A DNA stretch of 64,000 nt, from assembly GCF_023898315.1 (NCBI RefSeq), contig NC_064616.1, positions 288,327,205 to 288,391,204 on the forward strand, given 5' to 3'. The position numbers and the translations under genes are program-made. The stretch's first letter is position 1. Each line of letters begins with the position of its first letter. The notes under the pieces are model-generated. The model was given only the letters and a program-made list of their open reading frames with translations, did no database searches and had not been told where the DNA came from. Shown here in pieces: positions 20,518-30,734 of this stretch. The DNA comes from Schistocerca nitens (lineage: Eukaryota; Arthropoda; Insecta; Orthoptera; Acrididae).

Positions 20518-21923
20518 TACACTGCTAGCCATTATATTTACAACAGCATGTAGGTAGCGTGCAAAATACGACAAAAAGAATCAATTTTAATACATGTCGG
20601 CATATGTAAAAGATTAGCATTTCAGCAAAACCACACAAAGTAGGTGTGAATAACGGTACTACAGTCTGTATACAACGAAAGATTACGCATAGAGTCACTC
20701 ATTCAGAAATCGCATTTGAATGTTGGTTGGTTGTGAAAAGATCCTATTACGTCTCGGTTAAGAAGGCGAATTTCTTCCAGCATTTATTGGAATTCGACAG
20801 TGGCAGGATAGTGGCCTACTGACACTGTGGATTATCGTTCCACGACATTGCTCCTTGTGTTGGTCTGGGCCCCACGACTGTCTTGTAAATGTGGATCCTA
20901 TGAGTTCAGGAAGGCTATATTCACGCATCAAAAGTGCACCACTCGACTAGCGCCCAAGAAGATATAGTTCGCCCAGCAGCGTAACATCGCGCAGCAGGTC
21001 ACGTACCTGGAGCCAGGGAATGGCCATATTTGTAGCAAGAAGAGTATATACACGAACAGTCCCACGTTGTCACGAGTACTACAGACTTTCAGCACAGTGA
21101 CAATTTATCTTCTTTCTTTCGACGCGACAGCAGAGAGAGGCACGCCCACAACAGTGGGCACAGCAATGGCACGTCATCGCCTTTTCAATGCGTTCCCCGT
21201 CTGTTCAGAGCATCACTGTGGACGTATCTTAGTTTGGAGGTCCCAAAAGAGAACGAACGTTGCAAAACTGCATTAACACAATTATAGGACCCAGCAACAT
21301 TCGTTACTGTATACGGGTCCCTGCATGCACCACACTGTCATCTCCAGTTTGCATAGCCGGTAATATGGACAGCAGCCGTAACATTCCTGACGCGTTAATG
21401 CGAGTGGTTGGACCTTACATTTGAAGTATCCGTAACGTTACCTTTGAATCAGGTAAAGCAAGACTGTATGTTGCACGTGCTGTCCTGATCTACCTAGATT
21501 ATGACAGCGTTCCACTGTGGCCCTGGCCGAAACGTACTGCAGATATCTCATCCACTGAAAACACCTGGTCATTCATCGTGGAGAGACCGGTGCAACACCA
21601 CCCGTGAGCCACTACGGCCGGTGAATTATAGAGTGAGGTTCCCATATCAGTTATCTAAGCTCAGTCTGATTCGATGCTAGCACAGGGAGGAATCACTGTT
21701 GCTGCCAGATGTAGCAAATCTGTGTACTAAATTTCAGATGTAACCATAGCTGTCATCTAAGGTCATTTTGCCACGATGCACAGACGGATTGGTGGCATTG
21801 TGAATACAACAATCATCTACAAATTCAATCACGTACTCTTCTTATTATACTGTGTACTGATAAAAGTAAAATTTTGTTATTTGCTGTCCCCCTTTCTCTC
21901 GCAGTTTAATGGCGAGCAGTGTA
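20518..21923 (+). mobile_element. Tc1-4 copy 1: old Tc1-like transposon, full span
   Basis: The termini are inverted repeats: TACACTGCTAGCCATTATA at 20518 and, on the minus strand at 21923, TACACTGCTCGCCATTAAA. They match the ends of the younger Tc1-4 copies (TACACTACTGGCCATTAAA). Internal landmarks of the transposase are present but broken: AGTGGCAGGATAGTGGCCTAC near 20800 (the RIVAYRDCG region) and, near 21530-21600, a readable DISSTENTWSF in place of SPDLSPIENVWS. Much more diverged than the copies at 31268, 38427 and 46283. Confidence 0.75.
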
Positions 21924-22169
21924 AAATTATTATTATTATTATTATTATTTTATTGTTGATAACAAACTAACCAAACCCACAGTCTCGTTACCTAAGGTAA
22001 ATCGTATAACATAACTTGTACGATGGAATGCTGAACAGTAATGGCTCTGAAGTTTTTAGAGGAAAACTCTAAAAGACTTTTAAGTGAAACAAACGTTATT
22101 AACTTTCTACATTTTCATTCTTCAGTTCTGCTTATTTATTTCTCAGCATAGTCATCCTGGTGACGAATA
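21924..22169. other. Unassigned sequence with (TTA)n microsatellite
   Basis: A TTA microsatellite spans about 21927-21949. The remainder is AT-rich with no recognised feature. Confidence 0.45.
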
Positions 22170-22740
22170 TATTTCTCTCAACGAGAGACCACATTGTTGA
22201 TACCGTTAGTGTGCAATGTTTGTCTTTGTTGACGGAGGCACAACCTAACCTCTGCTTGAATCGCTTCGTCACTAACAAAGTGAAGTCCTCGAAGATATTC
22301 TTTAAGTTTCGGAAGCAGATGACAATTGGATGGGTCCAAGTCGCGAGTGTATGGAGGATGATCGATCACCGGCCGGGGTGGCCGAGCGGTTCTAGGCGCT
22401 ACAGTCTGGAACCGCGCGACCGCTGCGGTCGCAGGTTCGAATCCTGCCTCGGGAATGGATGTGTGTGATGTCCTTAGATTAGTTAGGTTTAATTAGTTCT
22501 AAGTTCTAGGGAACTGATGACCTCAGATGTTAAGTCCCATATTGCTCAGAGCCATTTTCTGATGATCGATGACATTGAACCCAAAGCGTCGGATTGTTGC
22601 AGGTGTCGCAGCGCTCGTGTGTGGTCTGGCACTGTCATACTGAAAGAGAGGACGTTCCATGCGTGGACGAACTCTGCAAGCTGTTTCTGACGCACCAACA
22701 TAATTACATTGTACACCACTATGATACACGCTCCAATTCG
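22170..22740 (-). mobile_element. Mariner-like transposon relic 1, C-terminal half
   Basis: Minus-strand frames give PLFQYDSARPHTSAATPATI and, beyond the SINE, IDHPPYTRDLDPSNCHLLPK followed by LKEYLRGLHFVSDEAIQAEV. These correspond to the mariner motifs HDNARPH and YSPDLAPSDFHLFPKLKE. In this copy the second catalytic aspartate is kept as YD-S, but the third is lost (SD changed to SN). Upstream parts of the transposase and the termini were not found. Confidence 0.75.
22367..22560 (+). mobile_element. SINE-a in mariner relic
   Basis: Full length. Target duplication GATGATCGAT at 22357-22366 and 22561-22570; the mariner coding sequence continues across it (VIDH to PPYT). Confidence 0.92.
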
Positions 22741-22889
22741 GAGCCCTGTGGCGGGAAAGGTTTGCAAATACATTATGTAGGCATTAAGAAGAAAGATGTA
22801 GAATATTAATAATGTTTGTTTCATTTAAAAAGCTTTAAGAGTTATCACATAAAAAATTCGGACGCATTACTTTTCAGCATGCCGTCGTA

Positions 22890-23215
22890 ATCAAGAGGAG
22901 AAAATTAGTGTTTAACGTCCCATCGACAACAAGGTCATTAGAGACGAAGTATAGGGAAGGGTGGAGAAGGAAAGCGGTCGTGCCCGTTGGAAGGAACCAT
23001 GCCAGCATTTGTCTTAAGCGATTTAGGGAAATCACGGAAAAGTATAGGGAAGGGTGGAGAAGGAAAGCGGTCGTGCCCGTTGGAAGGAACCATGCCAGCA
23101 TTTGTCTTAAGCGATTTAGGGAAATCACGGAAAATCTCACTCAGGATGGCCGGAAGCGTGTTTGAACCGTCGTCCTCCCGAATGTGACTCGAGTGCGCTA
23201 ACCACTGCACTACCC
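22890..23215 (-). mobile_element. SINE3: tRNA-headed SINE with internal 93-bp tandem duplication
   Basis: On the minus strand the head starts AGCGGGGTAGTGCAGTGGTTAG with B box GGTTCAAACACG (degenerate) at about 23180-23215. The body contains TTTCCGTGATTTCCCTAAATC, and the tail AATGACCTTGTTGTCGATGG is followed by GACGTTAAACACTAAT. The segment 22948-23040 is repeated exactly at 23041-23133. A shorter copy without the duplication is at 54042-54230. Confidence 0.8.
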
Positions 23216-23454
23216 CGCTGGGTGACCTCGTAATGATTCAAATTGTAAAACGTGCATTTACACAATCATTATTCGGTGTCGAATAAATTTACTACATTTA
23301 GAATAATCTATCCTAATAATACAACACCTACTCAGTTTGAGTAGGTGTTCCATTTCACCAGACGCATCAGGAGCCATTTCTCCTGGGCTGTCCCAAGGGA
23401 ACACAGCACCGGACGCCCTATCCTGTCCAGTTAACGAGCTCACTGTAAAGAGTT
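23216..23454. other. Short unassigned sequence with a perfect palindrome
   Basis: AACACCTACTCA at 23323-23334 and its complement at 23338-23349 form a 12-bp stem with a 3-nt loop. Nothing else recognised. Confidence 0.5.
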
Positions 23455-23540
23455 GATCGTCAGTAAAGCAGATGCCAGACTGAGATGCATTGGAAGAATC
23501 CTAAGGAAATGCAATCTGAAAACAAAGGAAGTAGGTTACA

Positions 23541-23944
23541 AAAAAATGGCTCTGAGCACTACGGGACTTAACTTCTGAGGTCATCAGTCCCCTAGAAAAA
23601 TGGTTCAAATGGCTCTGAGCACTATGGGACTCAACTTCTGAGGTCATTAGTCCCCTAGAACTTAGAACTAGTTAAACCTAACTAACCTACGGACATCACA
23701 AACATCCATGCCCGAGGCAGGATTCGAACCTGCGACCGCAGCGGTCTTGCGGTTCCAGACTGCAGCGCCTTTAACCGCAGGGCCACTTCGGCCGGCAGTC
23801 CCCTAGAACTTAGAACTACTTAAACCTAACTAACCTAAGGACATCCCACACATCCATGCCCGAGGCAGGATTCGAACCTCCGACCGTAGCGGTCGCGCGG
23901 TTCCAGACTGTAGTGCCTAGAACCGCTCGGCCACACCGGTCGGC
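23541..23944 (-). mobile_element. SINE-a split by a SINE-b
   Basis: Outer SINE pieces 23541-23597 and 23797-23944. Perfect 14-bp target duplication GGAAGTAGGTTACA at 23527-23540 and 23945-23958 in LINE3. Confidence 0.92.
23598..23796 (-). mobile_element. SINE-b inside SINE-a
   Basis: Diagnostic SINE-b changes (TTTAACCGC, CACAAACATCC, CATTAGTCCCC on the plus strand). Perfect 12-bp target duplication AGTCCCCTAGAA at 23586-23597 and 23797-23808 within the outer SINE. Confidence 0.93.
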
Positions 23945-24081
23945 GGAAGTAGGTTACACTACGCTTCTTCGCCCACTGCTTGAATACTGCTCAGCAGTGT
24001 GGTATCCGTACCAGATAGGGTTGATAGAAGAGATAGAAGAGATTCAACGGAAAGCAGCGCGCTTCGTCACAGGATCATTTA

Positions 24082-24385
24082 AAGCACTCCGTCATCAGGC
24101 CACAACTGGCCCATCGGGACCATCCCACCGCCGTGTCATCCTCAGATGAGCATGTGGATAGGAGGGGCGTGTGGTCAGCAGCTCCCGGTCGTTACGATGG
24201 TTTTCTTTGACCGGAGCCGCTACTGTTCGGTCGAGTAGCTCCTTAGTTGGCTGAGTGCACGCCGAAAAATGGCAACAGCACATGGCGGCCCGGATGGTCA
24301 CCCATCCAAGTGCCGGCCACGCCCGACAGCGCTTAACTTCGGTGATCTGACGGGAAGCGGTGTATCCACTGCGGCAAGGCCGTTG
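24082..24385 (-). mobile_element. 5S rRNA-derived SINE (SINE3-class)
   Basis: Read on the minus strand the first 110 bases resemble 5S rRNA: GATCACCGAAGTTAAGC, GTCGGGCGTGGCCGGCACTT and GGATGGGTGACCATCCGG, covering the internal promoter region of 5S genes. A non-5S body follows (CACTCAGCC..., CCATCGTAACGACCGGGAG) and the tail ends GACGGAGTGCTT. Perfect 14-bp target duplication CACAGGATCATTTA at 24068-24081 and 24386-24399 shows retroposition into LINE3. It is therefore not a 5S gene. Confidence 0.88.
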
Positions 24386-24737
24386 CACAGGATCATTTAG
24401 TAATCGCGAAAGCGTTACGGAGATGACAGATAAACTCCAGTGGAAGACTCTGCAGGAGAGACGCTCAGTAGCTCGGTAAGGGCTTTTGCTGAAGTTTCGA
24501 GAACATACCTTCACCGAGGAGTCAAGCAGTATATTGCTCCCTCCTACGTATATCTCGCGAAGAGACCATGAGCATAAGATCAGAGAGATTAGAGCCCACA
24601 CAGAGGCATACCGTCAATCCTTCTTTCCACGAACAGTACAAGACTGGAATAGAAGGGAGAACAGATAGAGGTACTCAAGGTACCCTCCGCCACACACCGT
24701 CAGGTGGCTTGCGGAGTATGGATGTAGATGTAGAGGG

Positions 24738-25126
24738 TGTTGACCCTTAACACGAGAAAGGTGCAAGTGCTTTTGCGCTACGTTCTTACGCTTCGCGGAC
24801 GGAAAAATTTGCTGCAATGTTGGCGAAGAAGTGAGCGGACACGAATGCGAGGTGTGGTGCGGGTATCGCCTATCCCTGGCAGCCCGGCGGCCCGCGCTTT
24901 GACAAGAGCCGCGGCTGCCTCAGGTTACTGCCCGGCTTCCGCGCCGTCGGCCCAGCTCAGAGCCACTCGCCGGCTGCCAATTCTTCGCAGCTCAACGCAC
25001 GTCCTAACCTTCCCATTCTCTTCTTTCCCGGTTTCCCGATTTTTAAATTCGATGTGCTTTCGGAACACGTGCTTCACAAAGCCCCGCCCTTAGCGCGTGC
25101 GCACTGCGTACCCTAAACATATGCAC
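24738..25126. other. GC- and CpG-rich unassigned segment
   Basis: 24830-25000 is rich in CG dinucleotides (for example GCGGCCCGCGC, CCGCGCCGTCGGCC), unlike its AT-rich surroundings. The frame 24737-25093 runs through it but has no domain. No TATA box or splice-like exon structure is convincing. Confidence 0.35.
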
Positions 25127-25133
25127 TATGTGA

Positions 25134-25475
25134 TCAAAAGTATCCGGACACCTGGCTGAAAATGACTTTACAAGTTCGTGGCGCCCTCCTTCGGTAATGT
25201 TGGAATTCAATTTGATGTTGACCCACCCTTAGCCTTGATGAGCGCTTCCACTCTCGTAGGCATACGTTCAAGCAGATGCTGGAAGTTTCTTGGGAAATGG
25301 CAGCCCTTCCTTCTCGGAGTGTTGCACTGAGTAGAGTTATCGATGTCAGTCGACGGGACCTGGCACGAAGCCGGCGATCCAAAGCATCCCAAATATGTTG
25401 GGTATGATTCAGGTCAGGACTCTGTGCAGGCCAGTCCATTACAGGGATGTTATTGTCGTGTATCCACTCCGCCAC
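25134..25475 (-). pseudogene. Tc1-5 transposase, C-terminal third
   Basis: The frame begins AEWIHDNNIPVMDWPAQSPD and continues LNHTQHIWDALDRRL. The third catalytic motif of Tc1 transposases is normally SPDLNPIEHLW; here it is SPDLNHTQHIW, so the catalytic glutamate is replaced by glutamine. The C-terminal helices follow without a stop to the frame end. Together with the LINE insertion this copy cannot be active. Confidence 0.8.
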
Positions 25476-25523
25476 AGGCCGTGCATTATGAACAGGCGCT
25501 CGATAGTATTGTAAGATGCATTA

Positions 25524-26905
25524 GCTGATGCATTAGCTCCATACTTAACAATCATATACAACCGTTCGCTCGACGAAAGATCCGTACCCAAAGAACGGAA
25601 AGTTGCACAGGTCACACCAATATTCAAGAAAGGTAAGTTACAGGCCCATATCGTTAACGTCCATATGCAGCAGGATTTTAGAACAAATATTGTGTTCGAA
25701 CATTATGAATTACCTCGAAGAAAACGGTCTATTGACACTTAGTCAACATGGGTTTAGAAAACACCGTTCTTGTGAAACACAGCTCTTTATTCACATGAAG
25801 TGCTGAGTGCTATTGACAAGGGATTTCAGATCGATTCCGTATTTCTGGATTTCCGGAAGGCTTTTGACACTGTACCACACTAGCGGCTCGTAGTGAAATT
25901 GCGTGCTTATGGAATACTGTCTCAGTTATGCGACTGGATGTGGGATTTCCTGTCAGAGAGGTTACAGTTCGAGTAAAACAGTAGTGATTTCTGGCGTTTA
26001 CCAAGGTAGTGTTATAGGCCATTTGCTGCTACTTATCTATATAAACGATTTGGGAGACAATCTGAGCAGCCTTCTTCGGTTGTTTGCACATGACGCTGTC
26101 GTTTATCGACTAATAAAGTCATCAAAACATCAAAACAAACTGCAAAACGATTTAGAAGAAGTATCGGAGTGTTGCGAAAAGTGGCAGTTGACCTTAAATA
26201 ACGAAAAGTGTGAGGTAATCCACATGAGTGCTAGATGGAACTCGTTAAACTTTGGTTACACGATAAATCAGTCTAATCTAAAAGCCGTAAATTCGACGAA
26301 ATACCTAGGTATTACAATTACGAACAACTTAAATTGGAAGGAACACACAGAAAATGTAATGGGGAATGCTAACCAAAGACTGCGTTTTATTGGCAGGACA
26401 CTTAGAAAATGTAACAGACCTACTAAGGAGACTGTCTACACTACGCCTGTCCGTCCTCTTTTAGAATACTGCTGCGCGGTGTGGTATCCTTACCAGATAG
26501 GACTGACGGATTGGAGTACATCGAAAAAGTTCAAAGAAAGGCAGCACGTTTTGTATTATCGCGAAATATGGGAGAGTGTGTCACAGAAATGATACAGGAT
26601 TTGGTGTGGTCATCATTAAAACAGAGGCGTTCTTCGTTGAGGCGGAATCTTCTCACGAAATCTCAATCACCAACATTCTCCTCCGAATGCGTAAATATTT
26701 TGTTGACACCGAATTACCTAGGGAGGGACGATCGCCAAGATAAAATAACGGAAATCAGAGCTCGTACGGAAAGATATAGGTGTTAATTCTTTCCGCGCGC
26801 TATACGAGATTGGAATAATAGAGAATTGCGAAGGTTGTTCGATAAACCCTCTACCAGGCACTTAAATGTGATTTGCTGAGTATCCATGTAGATGTAGATG
26901 AATCG
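25524..26905 (+). mobile_element. LINE1 copy 2: CR1-like LINE in Tc1-5
   Basis: 5'-truncated at the finger region (IYNRSLDER, VAQVTPIFKKGK) and complete through the 3' tail CATGTAGATGTAGATG at 26886-26905. The flanks GATGCAT (left, about 25529) and GATGAAT (right, about 26900) may be the target duplication. Two frames cover most of it. Confidence 0.8.
25603..26786 (+). pseudogene. LINE1 reverse transcriptase, nearly whole catalytic domain
   Basis: Three overlapping frames (25603-25806, 25903-26592, 26481-26786) show, in order, YRPISLTSICSRILEQIL, SQHGFRKHRSCETQLF, FRKAFDTVPH, GVYQGSVIGHLLLLIYIND, LLRLFAHDAVVYRL (FADD changed to FAHD), CEKWQLTLNNEKCEV, KYLGITITNNLNWKEH, RLRFIGRTLRKCNRPTKE, EYCCAVWYPYQIGL and KVQRKAARFVLSRNMGE. 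Frame changes occur near 25806, 25900 and 26500. The catalytic change and the shifts make it inactive. Confidence 0.85.
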
Positions 26906-27492
26906 CCATTCCCGAATTGCTCTTTAACAGTGGGAAGCACTGAAGAGCTTGCAACATAAGTGTAGGCCTGTGCTGTGATAGTACCATGTAAAACAACAAG
27001 GGGTGCAAGCCCCTTCCATGAAAAACATGACCACACCATAACACCACCGCCTCCGAATTTTACTGTTGGCACTACATACGCTGGCAGATGACGTTCACCG
27101 GGCATTCGCCATACCCACACCCTGCCATCGGATTGCGACATTGTGTACCGTGATTCGTCACTCCACACAACGTTTATCCACTGTTCAATCGTCCAATGTT
27201 TACGCTCCTCATACCAAGCGAGGCGTCGTTTGGTACTTACCGGCGTGATGTGTGGCTTATGAGCAGCCGCTCGGCCATGAAATCCCAGATTTCTCACCTC
27301 CCCCCTGACTGTCGTGTACTTGCAGTGGATCCTAATGCAGTTAGGAAATCCTGTGTGATGAATGGTCTGGATAGATGTCTGCCTATTACACATTACGACC
27401 CTCTTCAACTGTCGGTGGTCTCTGTAAGTCAACAGACGAGGTCGGCCTGTACGCTTTTGTGCTGTACGTGTCCCTTCACGTTTCCACTTCAC
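26880..27492 (-). pseudogene. Tc1-5 transposase, N-terminal and core part
   Basis: The frame starts MKWKREGTRTAQKRTGRPR, passes the second helical domain (QLKRVVMCNRQTSIQTI), and reaches the first catalytic motif INVVWSDESRYTMSQ, then VWVWRMPGERH and GGGGVMVWSCFSWKGL. It runs about 200 codons before meeting LINE1 at 26905. Residues before the KWKR start are probably out of frame. First catalytic aspartate intact. Confidence 0.8.
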
Positions 27493-27746
27493 TATGAGCT
27501 ATGGATGTTTAGGAGTGTGGAAATCTCGCGTACAGATGTATGACACAAGTGACACCCAATCACCTGACCACGTTCGAAGTCCGTGAGTTCTGCAGAGCGC
27601 GCCATTCTGCTCTCTCACGATGTCTAATGACTAATGAGGTCACTGATATAGAATACCTGGCAGTATGTGGCAGCAGAATGCACCTAATATGAGAAACGTA
27701 TGTTTTTGGCGGTGTCCGGATACTTTTGATCATATGTTGTATATCT

Positions 27747-28096
27747 ACATCAATAGTCAGCAAGCCACTTTATAGTGTGTAGTGGAGGGTACTTTGTGCA
27801 CCACTGTGCCTCACCTCCTTCCCTGTACCAGTTGTGATGGTGCACGGGAAAAACGACTGTTGGTAATTCTTTGCGCGAGCTCGAATCTCTCTAATTTTAA
27901 CTTCGTGCTCTTTTCACTAGGGGGAAGCGGTTGGCTCTCTTAAGAAGTAAGCTCTCGGAATTTCAATACTAAACCATTCCATGATGCACAACGTCTCTCT
28001 TGCTGGATACGCTATTGGAGTTGGGTTAGCATCTCAGTGGCGTTTACGGTATTACTAAAAGAAACTGTGACAAAACGTGCCGCTTTTCTTTGCAGA
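27747..28096 (-). mobile_element. LINE3-like 3' end fragment
   Basis: On the minus strand it ends in GATGTAGATATACAA at 27747, has the 3' region with GCACAAAGTACCCTCCACTA, and upstream reads QRKAARFVTVSF at about 28050-28096, the LINE3 thumb motif. It is truncated there. Confidence 0.7.
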
Positions 28097-28479
28097 CGCG
28101 AATCCGACGGGAGGATCAAAGGATTCATACGCCCCACCGACGAACAATGTACTAAAACCATTCCTGTTTTTGTATGCATCAGTTTTCGAACATTTTAGTT
28201 ATCTGTTGAAAAGTAACGTAGCATATTTATTATCTGACAGGATATTATCACACAGAAATGGTCGGAAATGGTAGCGGCGTAGCTGCGAGTAGACGGACCA
28301 CTATAGGTAGCAGCGGAACCGAAAACGGGGAAATTCGGAGCGGTGTGGCTGCCAGCAATCCCCTGATCGTCACTGGCGGTTGCGAGCACGGTTTTTTGAT
28401 TCGCGAAAGGCAGCAACACGGGAATCTGAAACCGGTAAGAAGCACAAATTGTCGTCAGCTAAACGTAGAATATAAATAA
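28097..28479. other. Unassigned sequence with internal similarity
   Basis: GGCGTAGCTGCGAGTAG near 28274 and GGTGTGGCTGCCAGCAA near 28343 suggest an old tandem pair about 70 bp apart. The frames on either strand have no domain. Confidence 0.35.
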
Positions 28480-28965
28480 GATTAAGTTCAAAGGGAGACA
28501 GAAAGATGGAGCCGGATCGGTTCCAGCATACACAGTCCAACAATTTTCGAGACTGGGTTAATGAAAAAAATAGACGCTAAGAGGGTGGTTTTAATCGTTC
28601 AGATGTTCTACACAGTCTCTCCCAACTCGAGTATAACACACAGAACGTTCATACAATCATGTGAAACTGTCAGAAAATTCTTCTTTGGGATGTTGTTCAA
28701 CTTGCGCTCAGAAGCTCACCTTGATGAACCGTCAAAGACTCATACTGCAGTTTGTCATTTTGTTGTAGATTCATATCTGTAACACCAAGTCCTATCAAGA
28801 CAGCCGCACATCCATTACTTAACAATGCCTGGTCCCTACTGACTGGTCGAATGCACGCCTCTTGTTTAAAGTTGTTAGTTCAAGCTGCCATCGTCGTTAC
28901 CGTGCTTACGTCGGTTGTATGAGAGGAATAAAATTAGCCTCGGAACTCTTTGGACGGACAGTGTA
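28480..28965 (-). mobile_element. Tc1-2 copy 3: 5' fragment
   Basis: The part 28800-28965 aligns with 4540-4715 (GACTGGTCGAATGC, GTTGTTAGTTCAAGCTGCCA, then CCTCGGAACTCTTTGG against CTGGAACTTTTTAGAC). The part left of it is only weakly similar. Confidence 0.5.
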
Positions 28966-29548
28966 AAGTGCGTAACGTACAGCTTCGCACTATGCTTAGG
29001 AGCGACTGTCAGGCTTTTTTTTTTTTTCATTGTTATTTCATTCTCAATCGCCTAATATTGACGGAGGGTGAGCTTCCAGCGGTACAAAATCCCGTTAGTC
29101 AGTCAAAGGCTTAAAGATATATGGCGCAACAAATATGATTAGAACGTGAACAAATTTACAAATTCTTATAAAATTCGTGAAAGATGGATGATTTTATGGT
29201 ATGCCCATCACATTAAACAGTCCATTTTCTTTGCATTTCAAACGAGAATCGGTGGCCGACATTTTTTTCCAGTATAAATGGGTTCCGCATTAACGCATTA
29301 GAATATCTACCAAGTATCGCTGTCGTACAATAATTACAGCCCATAGTGGACCTCTGTGAGTAGCTGCACTTTAATTATAAACAATAGGTACATCTATAGC
29401 GTTTTTTCGTGCCTCCTTGTGACTGACTGCTTGCTTAGTTTGCCGCCATCTTCCAATTAGGATATAAAGTCTTTTCTTGATACTGACGTAATGTATGTTG
29501 TGAGTGTAAAATATTTATTTCCTTCTCTGCGTACAACCGTACGTATCG
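28966..29548. other. Unassigned AT-rich sequence
   Basis: T-run at 29017-29028. The short similarity to 16965-17050 noted above is the only repeat signal. Confidence 0.35.
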
Positions 29549-29875
29549 GTGGAGCAAGGAAAGTTACTCATCTTTCCAGTGGTAATGAGTGCATTTCAAG
29601 AAATGACGAGAGTCTTGTGTATGTATCTTGACCGTTGCCTAGTATTTTACATTGTTTTTTCTGGTTCTAACAGATTTCCTATGCAAAAACGCGAGATATT
29701 AAAGCAACAGATCACCGCCACTAAACGCAAAGGCTTTAAGGCCACAAGGGGCAGTTTTTTTTGGTGGACATCAGTTTTTGGAAGAGTACCTGATACCTCG
29801 AAAAGACATGTCAAATCAGAGGCAATCGCATTACAGTTTGCGTTTCCAAAGTATTTTATGCCAAAGAAACAGTAA
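29549..29875 (+). other. Open frame of 108 codons, unrecognised
   Basis: The frame ends FAFPKYFMPKKQ and contains KREILKQQITATKRKGFKA. No domain is recognised. It lies in one of the few stretches without obvious repeats, next to the frames below, so a decayed gene or element is possible. Start codon unsupported. Confidence 0.25.
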
Positions 29876-29969
29876 CCAATGCGACAGGTTAGAATAATAA
29901 TTGAACACTCTACTGTAGAAACTCACGATCTAATGAATATGTTAGTAACTTGAAATTTTCGGTACACAA

Positions 29970-30342
29970 ATGATGTACTTGTTTTCAAACAAGAGCATTT
30001 TCTGTTTAGTACTCGCAAAGCTTAGTTTGATGTCTGTAGTAGGATTTTATTCTTGTGACAGTTCACTCGTAGCTGCAAGACATCTAAGGAGTTTGGAACT
30101 CAGACACAAACATAAATGGTTGATAAGGTCACTTAAACGTTCAGTATTTACGAGATATTGTGCACTCACTTACAAGGAAAGTGAAGAGGTTGCAGGAGAA
30201 AAGTAGGAGAAGAGAGAAGAAACACCATTCGATGGTAGAAATTAACAGTTTTCTGAACGAGAAGGGTCCTCTAACAGAGAATCTGCATGAATTCCTGAAT
30301 CAACAAACAGGGACTCATGTGGAACTAGTGAGTAATTTGTAG
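29970..30342 (+). pseudogene. Basic coiled-coil frames, possibly from a P-element/THAP-type transposase
   Basis: Two overlapping frames read RSLELRHKHKWLIRSLKRSV and then VKRLQEKSRRREKKHHSMVE, INSFLNEKGPLTENLHEFLN. This succession of basic heptads, a short linker and a hydrophobic helix resembles the coiled coil after the THAP domain in P-element-like proteins. No C2CH zinc finger is seen upstream and a frameshift joins the pieces, so the assignment is tentative. Confidence 0.3.
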
Positions 30343-30485
30343 ATATGGCTCTCCGGCGAGACGTCGGATGTCGCAAAACTTTCATATTGTTTTATTTGCG
30401 GAACTGACCCACATTTTCGTTTTCTGTGAACAGGCTGCTGAGGTTGTGACCGAAGCATCCTAGTTATGTCAGCCTCAGAAATAAA
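30343..30485. repeat. Repeat shared with the Penelope-like region
   Basis: GGCGAGACGTCGGATGTCG at 30355 and GTGACCGAAGCATCC at 30447 match, in the same order, the reverse complement of about 34140-34270 (CGGGCGAGACGTCGGATG, GTGATCGAAGCCTCC), which adjoins the Penelope-like relics. Confidence 0.55.
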
Positions 30486-30734
30486 CGCGTAGGCGTGAAT
30501 GCAAGAAATTCGGTAACCAGTGACGCAGATATCCTGATCGGTAGCGAGAGAGTCAACTACAGCACCTGTCGGACGATGAAATTACAGTTTCAACCCGCGC
30601 GCAAAAGCTGTCAGTCGTTCTGTGCGCAGCCGCCGGCCGTCTCTAACACCCTCTGCCGGAAGCCGCCTGCAGCTAAACGCGTCCGCACCGGATTGTGCCA
30701 ATCCTTGCCCTTGTCGTTCGAATATCTATTTTTG

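Larger units (their letters stand above)
23455..24737 (+). mobile_element. LINE3 copy 2: 3' fragment carrying three SINEs
   Basis: The LINE pieces 23455-23540, 23945-24081 and 24386-24737 join into the C-terminal reverse transcriptase region: KADARLRCIGRILRKCN, then TLLRPLLEYCSAVWYPYQIGL, EIQRKAARFVTGSF, and a 3' region ending GGATGTAGATGTAGAGG. It corresponds to 9763-10301 of copy 1. It is 5'-truncated just before the thumb. Minor frameshifts are present. Confidence 0.8.
25127..27736 (-). mobile_element. Tc1-5: Tc1-like transposon split by LINE1
   Basis: Termini are inverted: TGATCAAAAGTATCCGGACACC at about 25131 and the same motif on the minus strand ending near 27735. Element sequence is 25127-25523 and 26906-27736; LINE1 occupies the middle. 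The transposase is readable in two pieces with shifts. The family ends are distinctive and allow confident limits within a few bases. Confidence 0.85.

Noticed and set aside
22948-23133. CRISPR array or satellite
   Set aside because: Only two units without spacers, inside a SINE in an animal genome.
23323-23349. 12-bp perfect palindrome as a terminator or microRNA
   Set aside because: The stem is too short for a microRNA precursor and there is no T-run or gene to terminate. Kept only as a note in the region entry.
24290-24385. 5S rRNA gene or pseudogene
   Set aside because: The 5S-like part is joined to a SINE body and flanked by a 14-bp target duplication.
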